From positions 1 through 64,000 of the forward strand of contig JAFZWC010000053.1 of the NCBI GenBank assembly GCA_017617475.1: DNA of 64,000 nt, read 5' to 3'. This stretch comes from Bacteroidales bacterium. Its GTDB lineage: Bacteria; Bacteroidota; Bacteroidia; Bacteroidales; UBA932. Below the pieces are notes generated by a model. The model saw only the letters and a list, made by a program, of their open reading frames with translations, was not told the DNA's origin and did no database searches. Each line of letters begins with the position of its first letter. Position 1 is the stretch's first letter. This document shows, in pieces, positions 7,786-16,356 of this stretch. Position numbers and translations under genes: made by a program.

Positions 7786-8981
7786 ACGAAAAGGAATTTG
7801 ACATACAAGTAAGAAATCTCTTACAGAACGCGGAAGAGCCCGTCTCCCCCAGGATTTGGGAAGGCGTGGCTGCGGGACTGGATAAGCAGCGCCGTGTAAT
7901 TCCTGTCCGTTTCTGGGGGTACGCCACCGCCCTGGCCGCCGCGGCTGCCGTGGCGCTGTTCGTGCTGCTGAAGCCCGCCATCTCCGTCATTGAACCTGAA
8001 CATTCTAACCCTTCAATATTTATGTCAGAGGCCTCCGGGGAAACCGTGCCTGAAACAGAAGCCGCTCCCGTAGAGGAAGTGACTCCTGTGGAATTAGTAC
8101 AGTCTCCCCGGAGAAGACCTCAATTGCTGGCACAGGCCCAAGAGCCCGCCGCCCGGGAAGCCCTTCCTGAAGCCGCCCCTGAAGTGGCAAAGGCCCCTGA
8201 GGCCCCCGCCGCCCAGCCCGCCGCCCAAGAAAAGGCCACCCCGGAAGAGGTTGCCGCCCAGGCCCAGAAGGCCAACGACAACGCCCTTCTGAACCAGCTG
8301 GCCTTTGAAGAAAAGCTGGCCGCCAGAAAGGCGTCCGGCGGGTTCTCCCTGCAGGCATTCGGCAACGTGCAGACCAGCCAGCGAAGCGGCATTCACAACA
8401 ACTTCCGCCGCTACGGTGCCCCTTCCCGCGATTCGGAAATCGGCATTTACAACGAAAGCCCGGAGGTCAGCTTCGCCTTGCCGTTCTCCATTGGCGTGGG
8501 TGTTCAGTTCAACCTTTCTCCCCGCTGGGCCATCGGCACCGGCATCCGCTACACCAACCTGGGACGCACGTTTGTGGGAGACTACAAGGGAGACGGATTC
8601 TACCTCCCCCAGACAGACATCGACAACCACCAGCACTGGCTGGGCGTGCCGGTCAATTTCTATTACAACTTTGTAAACTCCAGCCGCTGGAACGTTCACG
8701 CCTTCGCCGGCGGTTCGGCCGAATGGCTCCTGGATAACGATTTCCTGGTGCACAACAGCCCCAGCGACCTCCACTACCACCAGAAAGGCACCCGTCCGCA
8801 GTGGTCCGGCGCCCTGGGTCTGGGTGTGGAATACAAGATTACCCCGTTCCTGGGCATTTACCTGGATCCCAGCTTCCGTTACTTCTTCGCCACGGACAAG
8901 CAGCCCAGGTCCCTGCGCACGGTTCAACCCCTCCGCTTCGACGTCGAAGCAGGCTTGAGATTCTCTTTCGGAAATAAATAA
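7782..8981 (+). CDS. Anti-sigma-like inner-membrane segment joined to an outer-membrane beta-barrel
   Basis: A 399-residue protein. Residues 1-42 are a short charged cytoplasmic part resembling the N-terminus of anti-sigma factors. A single membrane helix follows at about 45-65 (WGYATALAAAAAVALFVLL). Residues 80-180 are low-complexity and rich in Pro, Glu and Ala, and could span the periplasm. From about residue 186 to the end the sequence has alternating strands typical of an outer-membrane porin-like barrel (FALPFSIGVGVQFNLSPRWA, and a last strand ending RFSFGNK). It overlaps the ECF sigma gene, so it may hold the sigma factor and sense the outer membrane. That role is inference; no signal peptide is needed if the helix acts as an anchor. 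Confidence 0.75.
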   Translation: MNEKEFDIQVRNLLQNAEEPVSPRIWEGVAAGLDKQRRVIPVRFWGYATALAAAAAVALFVLLKPAISVIEPEHSNPSIFMSEASGETVPETEAAPVEEVTPVELVQSPRRRPQLLAQAQEPAAREALPEAAPEVAKAPEAPAAQPAAQEKATPEEVAAQAQKANDNALLNQLAFEEKLAARKASGGFSLQAFGNVQTSQRSGIHNNFRRYGAPSRDSEIGIYNESPEVSFALPFSIGVGVQFNLSPRWAIGTGIRYTNLGRTFVGDYKGDGFYLPQTDIDNHQHWLGVPVNFYYNFVNSSRWNVHAFAGGSAEWLLDNDFLVHNSPSDLHYHQKGTRPQWSGALGLGVEYKITPFLGIYLDPSFRYFFATDKQPRSLRTVQPLRFDVEAGLRFSFGNK

Positions 8982-8982
8982 C

Positions 8983-9816
8983 TTAACAAGAAACTATTCC
9001 GAAACAGGCGCTTCCACTGCCGGACATTGCGGCGTAGGTAGCGCCTTTTTCGTATAGTTCCGCCTTCACGGCGGCCAGGGCGGGATACTTGGCAAACACC
9101 GTTTTCTCGAAGTCGTTCTCCAGGCTGTCTTTCCAGGAGGACACCGGTTGGCGCAAGATTTCTTTCAAGGGGGTTCCGGAGTCGCAGGGGACTATTCCCC
9201 TGTAAGCATCGGCCGTGGAAACGGCTATTCCTTCCGGCACCACCACTTCAATGCGGTAGCCTTTCAGATTCAGGGGAAACGGCTCCAGGATTTCTCCCCT
9301 TCCCGTTCCGAACATGGGCGTATTGTAAACAAAGAAGGCACAGTCGCTGCCCAGGCGGGCGGCATAGGCGGCCAGTTCCTCATCTGTCAGATTCAAGTTG
9401 ACCAGCGTAGAAATCATCCGGAGCGCGAAGGCGGCATCGGAAGACCCGCCCCCCAGTCCGGCACCCACGGGAGAGAGTTTCTCTAGGTAAATCTTCATGG
9501 GAGGGAGGTCATAATCTTCGGCCAGAAGGAAATAGGCCTTGGCCGTGAGGTCTTTGAGGGGATCCCAGTCCACGCCTTCCTTGCGGGCCAGGGTAATCAT
9601 GAGCTTTCCGTCGTCGGAAATGGCCTGGGTAAGGGAAGGGTAACGCTCCTTGAGACTGGCCAGCGTGCGGCTGTAGTCGTCACCCGTGACTATCTCCAGA
9701 CAATCTGCTATGCCGGGATAGGGTACGAAGAGGGTTTCCAGGTCGTGGTAGCCGTCCGGACGCTTTCTGAGGACCTTCAGTCCCAGGTTGATTTTGACGT
9801 TGGGATAAAGAATCAT
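8983..9816 (-). CDS. ispE: 4-diphosphocytidyl-2-C-methyl-D-erythritol kinase
   Basis: A 277-residue GHMP kinase of the non-mevalonate isoprenoid pathway, phosphorylating CDP-methylerythritol with ATP. The start MILYPNVKINLGLKVLRKRP is the conserved substrate-binding N-terminus, and PVGAGLGGGSSDAAFALR is the ATP-binding glycine/serine loop. The C-terminal GSGSACFG motif is present. I choose the ATG at 9816 rather than one at 9873, because the extra 19 residues are not family sequence and a -7 box (TAAGTTTG, 9822-9829, minus strand) sits 5 nt before 9816, predicting a leaderless message. Confidence 0.94.
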   Translation of the reverse strand: MILYPNVKINLGLKVLRKRPDGYHDLETLFVPYPGIADCLEIVTGDDYSRTLASLKERYPSLTQAISDDGKLMITLARKEGVDWDPLKDLTAKAYFLLAEDYDLPPMKIYLEKLSPVGAGLGGGSSDAAFALRMISTLVNLNLTDEELAAYAARLGSDCAFFVYNTPMFGTGRGEILEPFPLNLKGYRIEVVVPEGIAVSTADAYRGIVPCDSGTPLKEILRQPVSSWKDSLENDFEKTVFAKYPALAAVKAELYEKGATYAAMSGSGSACFGIVSC

Positions 9817-9942
9817 ATTCACAAACTTAATCAAAAATCGGTAGAAACGCACAAAAAGCAGGTGAAACAACACTATTTTTTTTACGATCGTAGGATTTCA
9901 CCGCGGCTTTTTTCAACTTGCCGGCCATTAATAACCCAAGTT

Positions 9943-11178
9943 ATGCGAAAGTTAATCGGTTTCCTGTCGCTGTTATTTCTGGCCGTCGCCTGCCGGGACC
10001 CGCTCCTGGACTCACTCCCCCGCTTCATGCGGGAACAGGACCGCTTTGCCCGGGGCGGGCGGCCGGGCGGCCAGAGGGACAGCCTGCTCCCTGTAACACC
10101 TCCGGAGCCGGAAGCGCCGCCTGAACCGGAGTACGTTCCCTCCGTCTATGCCACGGCCATCCATTTCCGGGATTCGGTAGACTGGCGGAAAGACAGTCTG
10201 GGAAAGGCCGACCTCCTCTTTTTTATAGATGGCAAGCAAGTGCTAAGCATACCCGTAGAAACGCCGCCCGATCCGGAAAGGCACCGGGTCTGGGACGGGC
10301 ACCTCTGGTCCGACACCACGGACGGGCACGAGACCGTGGTGCTTTGCGACGGAGAGGAGCGGTTCCGTTATGAGGGCGAGGAACACCTGCAGGGATTCCT
10401 GCTGCTCAATGGTAATGTATACACCCTGGGACAGCATCCGGGAAGGGGCGGATTCTGCTACCGGATTAACGGGGAAGCCGTCTTTGATGCCCCCCGGGGA
10501 AGCGTTCTAGGCAATCCTTCCGACCCGGAATGGAGAGGCGGAGCCCTTTTCCTGGACGGAGAGGAAGTCTATTACTGCTATACCGACGGTGATTACCACG
10601 TGATGCGGGGCGGAGAACCCTTCCAAACCCTTTCGGCCGAAGCATCGGCCTCCATATTGGATTTGCGCGTTAACGGGCGAACCGTGCACCGAGTGGAAAA
10701 ACGGGGGTCTTCCCTGTACTGGATAGCCGGCGAGAAAAAAGTGACCCTGAAGGTGTTTGCGCCGTCTGTCATTTCCTGCACCATAGTTCCTTATGGGGAC
10801 ACTCTGACGGTGCGGGGGCGCACTTTGCCCACCGTCAGCAATTGCGTCAACTGGTTTCTGAACCCTGCTTCCGGGGTTATCTATCCGCTGGCCAGCGGCC
10901 AATCGGCCCGGGGACAACTGGTGCTGACGAAGGAAAACTGGGCCTTCGCCGACATGGATGCCAGCGGGCGGGTGCTCCGGCTGGACGGAACCCATAAACA
11001 GCTGATCCTGCCCGACGGAGAATACCGTCTGGCCACTCCCCTGGACCTGTTTGTGTCAGAGGAGCACTGCGCAGTGGCCCTCACCAGCGGGAACGGCCGC
11101 ACCCATGTGGTTTTGTCTGACCTTGGGCAGGAGTCCTATTATTTCAACGGCTACTTCACTTCTGTGCGAATAGAATAA
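9943..11178 (+). CDS. Lipoprotein of unknown function
   Basis: A 411-residue protein with a lipoprotein signal (MRKLIGFLSLLFLAVAC; Cys near residue 17). A Pro/Glu-rich linker at about 45-70 (TPPEPEAPPEPEYVP) is followed by repeated short beta-rich units, such as FRDSVDWRKDSLG, HLWSDTTDGHETVVL and GNVYTLGQHPGRGGFCY, that suggest a beta-propeller-like fold. I do not recognise the family. It starts far from any clear -7 box and ends 2 bp before the ComM-like gene, so the two may share an mRNA; a functional link is not evident. Confidence 0.6.
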   Translation: MRKLIGFLSLLFLAVACRDPLLDSLPRFMREQDRFARGGRPGGQRDSLLPVTPPEPEAPPEPEYVPSVYATAIHFRDSVDWRKDSLGKADLLFFIDGKQVLSIPVETPPDPERHRVWDGHLWSDTTDGHETVVLCDGEERFRYEGEEHLQGFLLLNGNVYTLGQHPGRGGFCYRINGEAVFDAPRGSVLGNPSDPEWRGGALFLDGEEVYYCYTDGDYHVMRGGEPFQTLSAEASASILDLRVNGRTVHRVEKRGSSLYWIAGEKKVTLKVFAPSVISCTIVPYGDTLTVRGRTLPTVSNCVNWFLNPASGVIYPLASGQSARGQLVLTKENWAFADMDASGRVLRLDGTHKQLILPDGEYRLATPLDLFVSEEHCAVALTSGNGRTHVVLSDLGQESYYFNGYFTSVRIE

Positions 11179-11180
11179 CT

Positions 11181-12740
11181 ATGCTGGTTACCATTCATTG
11201 TGCCAAGTGCGTGGGTATAGAGGCGGTACCCGTGACCATTGAGGTGGAAATCCAGCTGGGAATTGGCATCCACCTGGTCGGGCTGGCCGACGCCGCCGTC
11301 AAGGAAAGCCTCCTGAGAACGGTCACCGCCCTGCAGGCCCGGGGCTTCCATGTGCCCGGGAAAAAGATTGTAATTAACCTGGCCCCGGCCGATATGCACA
11401 AGCAGGGCAGCGGATACGACATTCCCATTGCCCTGGGCATTATTGCCGCCTCGGGACAAAGGGCCATGCCGGAGCTGGAAAAGTACCTGATTATGGGCGA
11501 ACTGGGCCTGGATGCCGGCGTGAGGCCGGTGAGCGGAGCCCTTCCCATGGTGGAGCTGGCGCAGAGGCTGGGGCTCAAAGGTTGTATCCTGCCGGAAGAA
11601 TCGGCCCTGGAAGCCGTGGATTATACGGATTCGCTCCTGTTCGGCGTCCGCACCCTGGACGATGTCCTGCGCGTGCTGGGCGGAGACGAGGATGTTTCGG
11701 ACCTTCTGATCTGGAACAGCGAAGCCTATGGGCGGGCTGTCCGGGAACAGCCTGTGCACCCGCCCTCCTATATGGATTTTGCCGATATCATCGGCCAGGA
11801 CGGGGCCAAACGAGGGGTGGAGATTGCCTGCAGCGGGGGGCACAATGTCCTTTTGGTCGGAGCCCCGGGTTCGGGGAAAAGTTCCATTGCCAAGGCCATG
11901 GCGGGAATCTTGCCGCCCATGACCCGGGAAGAGAGCGCCATCACTTCCAAGGTGTATTCCGTGGCGGGACGCTCCGTCGGAGGGGTGGGGCTCATGCGCA
12001 GCCGCCCTTTCCGCGCGCCGCACATATCGGCCTCCAAAGCGGCCATGCTGGGCGGGGGCAGTGGAGAGAACATCCTGCCGGGGGAAGTGTCGCTGGCTAC
12101 TAACGGCGTGCTCTTTTGCGACGAGTTCTGCGAAGCGCCGAAAGCCACGCTGGAAGCCCTCCGCGGGCCGCTGGAAGACCGGAAAGTTTGCATTTCGCGG
12201 CTCAAGGCCAAGATTGAATACCCTGCGTCCTTCATGCTGGTTGCCGCATCAAACCCCTGTCCCTGCGGCTATTACGGCGAGGGCGACCGCTGCACTTGCA
12301 CGGCCGGCCAGCGCGCCAGTTACCTCTCCAAGCTCTCCGGACCCATCATGGATCGTATAGACATACAAATCTGGGTTCAACCTGTGGAGACATCGGCCCT
12401 GGTGCGGGGCGGAAAAGCGGAGCCGTCGGCCGCCATTGCCGAAAGGGTCCTTCGGGCCCGGGAGATTCAGAGAAAGCGCTTCGCGGGAAGCGGCATCTTC
12501 ACCAATGCGGAGATGTCGTCCAAGCAGCTGGAGGCCTTCTGCCCCCTGGACGACGCCTGCAAGGATTTGCTGGAACGCCTTATAGACAAACTGGGCCTAA
12601 GCGCCCGGGCCTATACCCGAATCATCAAGATAGCCCGCACCATAGCCGACCTGGCCGGCAGCCCGGACATTTGTCCCGCCCATCTGGCCGAAGCCGCCAG
12701 CTACCGCTTCCTGGACCGGAGGAATATATTGGAATTATAA
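11181..12740 (+). CDS. YifB/ComM-family Mg-chelatase-like AAA+ ATPase
   Basis: A 519-residue member of the ComM family. An N-terminal Lon-like domain (about 1-165; VTIEVEIQLGIGIHLVGLAD) precedes the AAA+ core with Walker A GAPGSGKSSIAKAMAG (about 224-239) and a Walker B-like LFCDEF (family usually LFLDE). The zinc-finger-like NPCPCGYYGEGDRCTCT and the C-terminal Mg_chelatase_C segment (SARAYTRIIKIARTIADLAG) are present. In Vibrio, ComM is a hexameric helicase promoting branch migration during natural transformation. Here no other competence genes are seen in the window, so the role in this organism is inferred only from the family. Confidence 0.92.
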   Translation: MLVTIHCAKCVGIEAVPVTIEVEIQLGIGIHLVGLADAAVKESLLRTVTALQARGFHVPGKKIVINLAPADMHKQGSGYDIPIALGIIAASGQRAMPELEKYLIMGELGLDAGVRPVSGALPMVELAQRLGLKGCILPEESALEAVDYTDSLLFGVRTLDDVLRVLGGDEDVSDLLIWNSEAYGRAVREQPVHPPSYMDFADIIGQDGAKRGVEIACSGGHNVLLVGAPGSGKSSIAKAMAGILPPMTREESAITSKVYSVAGRSVGGVGLMRSRPFRAPHISASKAAMLGGGSGENILPGEVSLATNGVLFCDEFCEAPKATLEALRGPLEDRKVCISRLKAKIEYPASFMLVAASNPCPCGYYGEGDRCTCTAGQRASYLSKLSGPIMDRIDIQIWVQPVETSALVRGGKAEPSAAIAERVLRAREIQRKRFAGSGIFTNAEMSSKQLEAFCPLDDACKDLLERLIDKLGLSARAYTRIIKIARTIADLAGSPDICPAHLAEAASYRFLDRRNILEL

Positions 12741-12741
12741 T

Positions 12742-12749
12742 TATCTTTG
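12742..12749 (+). promoter_or_regulatory. -7 box of tsaE
   Basis: TATCTTTG directly after the ComM stop and 4 nt before the tsaE ATG at 12754. If used, the message starts at or within the start codon (leaderless). Confidence 0.55.
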
Positions 12750-12753
12750 CTTC

Positions 12754-13179
12754 ATGAAACATGAGATTGTCATTAAGGGTCTGGAAGACTTGGAAAGGGC
12801 CGCGGTTGAGTTCCTGAAAGAGATTGGGGACCATACGCTGGTGGCGTTCTACGCCCCTATGGGCGCAGGAAAAACCACTTTTACCACCGCCGTGTGCAAG
12901 GTGTTGGGCGTTCAGGAAGACGCGGTGAGCTCCCCCACCTTCGCCATTGTGAACGAGTACCGTGGCGGGCAGGGACAACCCATCTTTCACTTTGATTTCT
13001 ACCGCATTGACAAGCCGGCCGAAGCCCTGGATATCGGCCTTTACGACTATCTGGATTCCGGGGAACTGTGCCTCATGGAGTGGCCGGAAAACATTGAAGG
13101 CCTCTTACCGGAAGAGACCCTCAAGGTGCATATTTCCGTGCAGGCCGACGGCAGCCGCCTTCTGAGCTGGGAGGACTGA
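12754..13179 (+). CDS. tsaE: tRNA threonylcarbamoyladenosine biosynthesis ATPase TsaE
   Basis: A 141-residue P-loop ATPase needed, with TsaB and TsaD, to make the t6A modification of tRNAs reading ANN codons. The Walker A motif is APMGAGKTTFTT (about residues 35-46). Other family marks are SSPTFAIVNEY, the FHFDFYRI stretch and LMEWPENI near the C-terminus. Length is typical. It ends 1 bp before the convergent CotH gene, with no hairpin terminator visible between them. Confidence 0.95.
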   Translation: MKHEIVIKGLEDLERAAVEFLKEIGDHTLVAFYAPMGAGKTTFTTAVCKVLGVQEDAVSSPTFAIVNEYRGGQGQPIFHFDFYRIDKPAEALDIGLYDYLDSGELCLMEWPENIEGLLPEETLKVHISVQADGSRLLSWED

Positions 13180-13180
13180 C

Positions 13181-14851
13181 TTACAAGTTGTTCTCAATCA
13201 CCTTCAGCCGCTCCATATAGTTGGATTTCAAGCGGACCACGGCCTGCTGGAATGTCAGGTTCTCGTCTCCGTTGATGATGCTCCCGCCGTTCATGCTGGC
13301 ATCCTCGGCCGGATTCCACATTTTGAAATTCAGTTCGGCCGATTTCTCCAACTGCTTTTCACAAGTGTCTATATAAGCCGGTATGGTTTGCAACTGGGGC
13401 AACAGCTCCTGGAAACGGTCCTTCACGCGTTTGGCGAAGGCGGGGTCGTCAAATAAACGCTTGTACCACACCGCGTTACGGTTAAGCAAGCCCGTCTTGG
13501 CCTGGGGGGATGTCCTGAAAGAAAGGACGCCCCAGTCAAAATCCCAGCAGGGACCGGCTGTCAGTTTTCCGCCCCGGTCTTTGTAATAGAAGACGCTGCC
13601 CGGATTGCCCAGCTCGTGATTGCCCATCACCTCGAAAACCAGCCAGTAATCCACAAAGGAATTCACGTCCAGATAATGGGCGTAACCCTTCTCCGGGTCG
13701 GTAAAATCGGGGCCGTAAAGGGCCTCGGCCGTATCGGAGATGTATTGCTTGATGTAGGCCAGCTGCTGGGCGGTAAGATCGCCGGGGTCGGGGAACTTGA
13801 CGCCGAAGGGAATGCCACCCTCGGGGCCGAACTGGACGCAGCCGCCATGCGGGTCCATCCACTGTACCTCGTTGTCGTAATGGAAGTCCGACTCCAACAG
13901 ATAGCCACCCGTAAGCGCCTCTCCCTCATTGTCTTCCGGGGTCATTTCCGTAATGGACACCCGGTGGTTGTCCACCCTCACCTGCTCGATGAACAGATAG
14001 GTGCCCATGTGTTTTCCGTTCAGGACCAGTTCCACGGGAACGCAGCCCGGCGTCCAGGCCAGCGAGGTAAAGGAAGACACCTTCATGGACACCTGGTTGC
14101 GCATGAGCGTGCGGTCCAGGAAATTGGCCAGAAGCACCCAGCGCTTGTGTTTGTGCATGCCGAAGAGGTGCTCTTTCTCGTCCAACTTTATCAGATAGGG
14201 CTTCTTGGGCCATGACCAGGTGGTGTTTCCACGGCCCCGGACAGAGCAGGCCAGGTTCTCCACATCCTCAAACTCTTCCGTTCCGCGAATCTGGAGAGTA
14301 GCTGTGACGTACTCGGTTTTTGACAGGATTCTCTGGCCGCCTTCCGTGTTCACGTACACTACCGGAAGGCCCGTTTCCAGGTACTTCTGGCTGGGAGGCG
14401 CGCTCTGAGCCTCCGAACGGACCCGGAAAGAGGAAGATGTAACATAGGAGGGCAGGCTGTTATAAGAAACGGTTTGGGCAATGGCCAGATAAACCTCCTG
14501 CTCATACACCTTTGCCTTCCCGCTATCCTTCAAGCGGGCCGAATAGGAGCCCGCCTCGTCCCCGGGGACAATCTCCACCAGAGAAAAGGCGGTGGGCTTG
14601 GTGCCACCTGTCCCCATCAGGGTTACCTGGCAGGCGGAAGACGCGACGTCGTAATTGAAGGAATAGTCGGCATCCTTTACCTTGAATGTGAATGTGGCGC
14701 TCTCTCCGGACGCAAGAACAAGAGTCTGGGCCGACACACTCACGGAAAGCAGCTCCGGCTTATGTTCCGGAATAATCTCCTCTTTCCGGCCACAGGCTGT
14801 GAGAAACAACCCGGCCAGCAGGACAAGACGGAACCATCGCGTGGAATTCAT
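13181..14851 (-). CDS. CotH-like kinase-fold lipoprotein
   Basis: A 556-residue lipoprotein (LLAGLFLTACG). Residues about 35-125 look like a beta-sandwich domain. The CotH core starts near residue 190: RGRGNTTWSWPKKPYLIKL, LANFLDRTLMRNQVSMKV, GTYLFIEQVRVD and, near residue 440, CWDFDWG with the paired acidic residues expected for metal-ATP binding in this atypical protein-kinase fold. CotH proteins phosphorylate spore-coat proteins in Bacillus; substrates in Bacteroidota are unknown. It has its own -7 box 4 nt upstream of the ATG and so is probably separate from the polysaccharide locus upstream. Confidence 0.85.
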   Translation of the reverse strand: MNSTRWFRLVLLAGLFLTACGRKEEIIPEHKPELLSVSVSAQTLVLASGESATFTFKVKDADYSFNYDVASSACQVTLMGTGGTKPTAFSLVEIVPGDEAGSYSARLKDSGKAKVYEQEVYLAIAQTVSYNSLPSYVTSSSFRVRSEAQSAPPSQKYLETGLPVVYVNTEGGQRILSKTEYVTATLQIRGTEEFEDVENLACSVRGRGNTTWSWPKKPYLIKLDEKEHLFGMHKHKRWVLLANFLDRTLMRNQVSMKVSSFTSLAWTPGCVPVELVLNGKHMGTYLFIEQVRVDNHRVSITEMTPEDNEGEALTGGYLLESDFHYDNEVQWMDPHGGCVQFGPEGGIPFGVKFPDPGDLTAQQLAYIKQYISDTAEALYGPDFTDPEKGYAHYLDVNSFVDYWLVFEVMGNHELGNPGSVFYYKDRGGKLTAGPCWDFDWGVLSFRTSPQAKTGLLNRNAVWYKRLFDDPAFAKRVKDRFQELLPQLQTIPAYIDTCEKQLEKSAELNFKMWNPAEDASMNGGSIINGDENLTFQQAVVRLKSNYMERLKVIENNL

Positions 14852-14855
14852 GCCG

Positions 14856-14863
14856 CAAAGATA
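14856..14863 (-). promoter_or_regulatory. -7 box of the CotH-like gene
   Basis: Minus strand TATCTTTG, then CGGC, then the ATG at 14851. It lies in the short gap after the GH30 stop, which argues for a transcript separate from the polysaccharide operon. Confidence 0.55.
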
Positions 14864-14869
14864 CGGTTT

Positions 14870-16354
14870 TTATTCTTTCCAGCGAATGGATTGAATGGCT
14901 TTTGCCGGCACCTTGCAGGGAACCGCATATTTAGAGGTGAGAAAATTCACCAGCACGTCGGCGGAGGTTTCATTAAGCAGCAGCAACGCATAGGAACCGT
15001 CAGGATTGCGGTACCACTGATAACTGAGGCCGGCGGTCTGGAAACCCGCCGTTCCCAGACGGACGGCGCCGCTGTCCAGCACCTTGGAGCAGTGCGCCAC
15101 ATTGTAATAATGGGAATTGCGCATCAGGGCTTTGTACGAGTGATCGCCGGAAGGGATGGTTACGGCACCCCAGCAGGTGTTGCATCCGCCCGGCCGGTTG
15201 GGTTTGTGCTGGTCGTCCAGCATCAGGTTCCACAGGGTTACTCCTTTTCCGTACCGCCCCAGCGTTCCCAGAAAGATGTCCCGGAAATCGTTGATGAGGC
15301 AGGCGTCAAAGTTATAATTCCACGTGCCGATGGAGGCCTCTGTAAAGTAAATCTCCTTTTCGGGATAACTGTCGTGAATCTTGTCCAGCACGCTCACGTT
15401 CCCGCCGTAATTGTGCCAGGCCGATCCGGCCAGGTACTTGGCTGTTTCGGCATCGGCAAACAGATGAAGGGGATAATCGGCCTGCGAGGCAATTCTGTCG
15501 TAATCATAATTGTGGTCGAAGGCCAGGATCTTGGTCTTCAGGCCGGCCGATTCCAGAGCCGGTCCCAGGGCCTGCTTCACAAAGTCACGCTGGTCTTCCC
15601 AAGGCATGTACAGCGACATGGAGTTTCCCCGGTTCAGGGGCTCGTTCTGTACCGTGATGGCGTAGATGGGGAAACCCTCCTTTTCCATCTCCTGAATCCA
15701 ACGTACAAAGTACTGGGCATAATCGGCATAGTACTGGGGATTCAGCCGCCCGCCGGTCCAGCTGTCATAAGCACTGTTCCCGTTTTCCGTCATCTTCATC
15801 CATTTGGGACAACTCCAGGGGGAGCCGATTATTTTGACCGACGGATTAATCTGGAAGATCTGTTTCAGAATGGGGAAGACATACTCGATGTCCAGAGGAT
15901 GCACGGCAAAGTGCTCCATTCCCGGAACGTCACACCACGTGAATTCGTCCAGGGTGAAATCCGAACCGCCGATGCACACCCGGATGAGGGATGAGCCCAG
16001 CCCTTTTTCCTTGCTGAAAATCTCCTCCAGGAAAGCCTGGCGGTCATCGGCCTTCATGAGCAGGAGGTTGTAGCAGCTGGCCTGCGTGATGGCCGTGCCA
16101 AAGCCGTCTACCGTCTGGAACTGTTCTCCGGACAGCTGTACCTTGTAAAAGTTGATCTCCGCCGCGCTTTTAAGCGTCAACTGGGACTCGTCGAACCGGC
16201 GGCCGCTCACGGAGGTGGTATAGACGCTGGCTACGGGACCCTTTTCCGTGGGGACCTCCGGGGTGTCCGGTCCCAATGGCGTATCGGGGCCTGCACTGCT
16301 GCAGGCCACCAATAACACCAAAGTGCCCCAGAGGGCGCTAACCCGTCCATTCAT
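14870..16354 (-). CDS. GH30-family glucanase lipoprotein
   Basis: A 494-residue lipoprotein (LVLLVACSSAG) of glycoside hydrolase family 30, a TIM barrel with a side beta-domain. The acid/base is Glu238 in ITVQNEPLNRG and the nucleophile is Glu339 in IYFTEASIGTWNY; the substrate-site block IIGSPWSCPKWMKM is also present. GH30 enzymes of this type (subfamily 3-like by appearance) cut beta-1,6-glucan; the subfamily is my judgement. It is the last gene of the beta-glucan operon, starting 2 bp after the GH3 stop. Confidence 0.9.
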   Translation of the reverse strand: MNGRVSALWGTLVLLVACSSAGPDTPLGPDTPEVPTEKGPVASVYTTSVSGRRFDESQLTLKSAAEINFYKVQLSGEQFQTVDGFGTAITQASCYNLLLMKADDRQAFLEEIFSKEKGLGSSLIRVCIGGSDFTLDEFTWCDVPGMEHFAVHPLDIEYVFPILKQIFQINPSVKIIGSPWSCPKWMKMTENGNSAYDSWTGGRLNPQYYADYAQYFVRWIQEMEKEGFPIYAITVQNEPLNRGNSMSLYMPWEDQRDFVKQALGPALESAGLKTKILAFDHNYDYDRIASQADYPLHLFADAETAKYLAGSAWHNYGGNVSVLDKIHDSYPEKEIYFTEASIGTWNYNFDACLINDFRDIFLGTLGRYGKGVTLWNLMLDDQHKPNRPGGCNTCWGAVTIPSGDHSYKALMRNSHYYNVAHCSKVLDSGAVRLGTAGFQTAGLSYQWYRNPDGSYALLLLNETSADVLVNFLTSKYAVPCKVPAKAIQSIRWKE

Positions 16355-16356
16355 CT

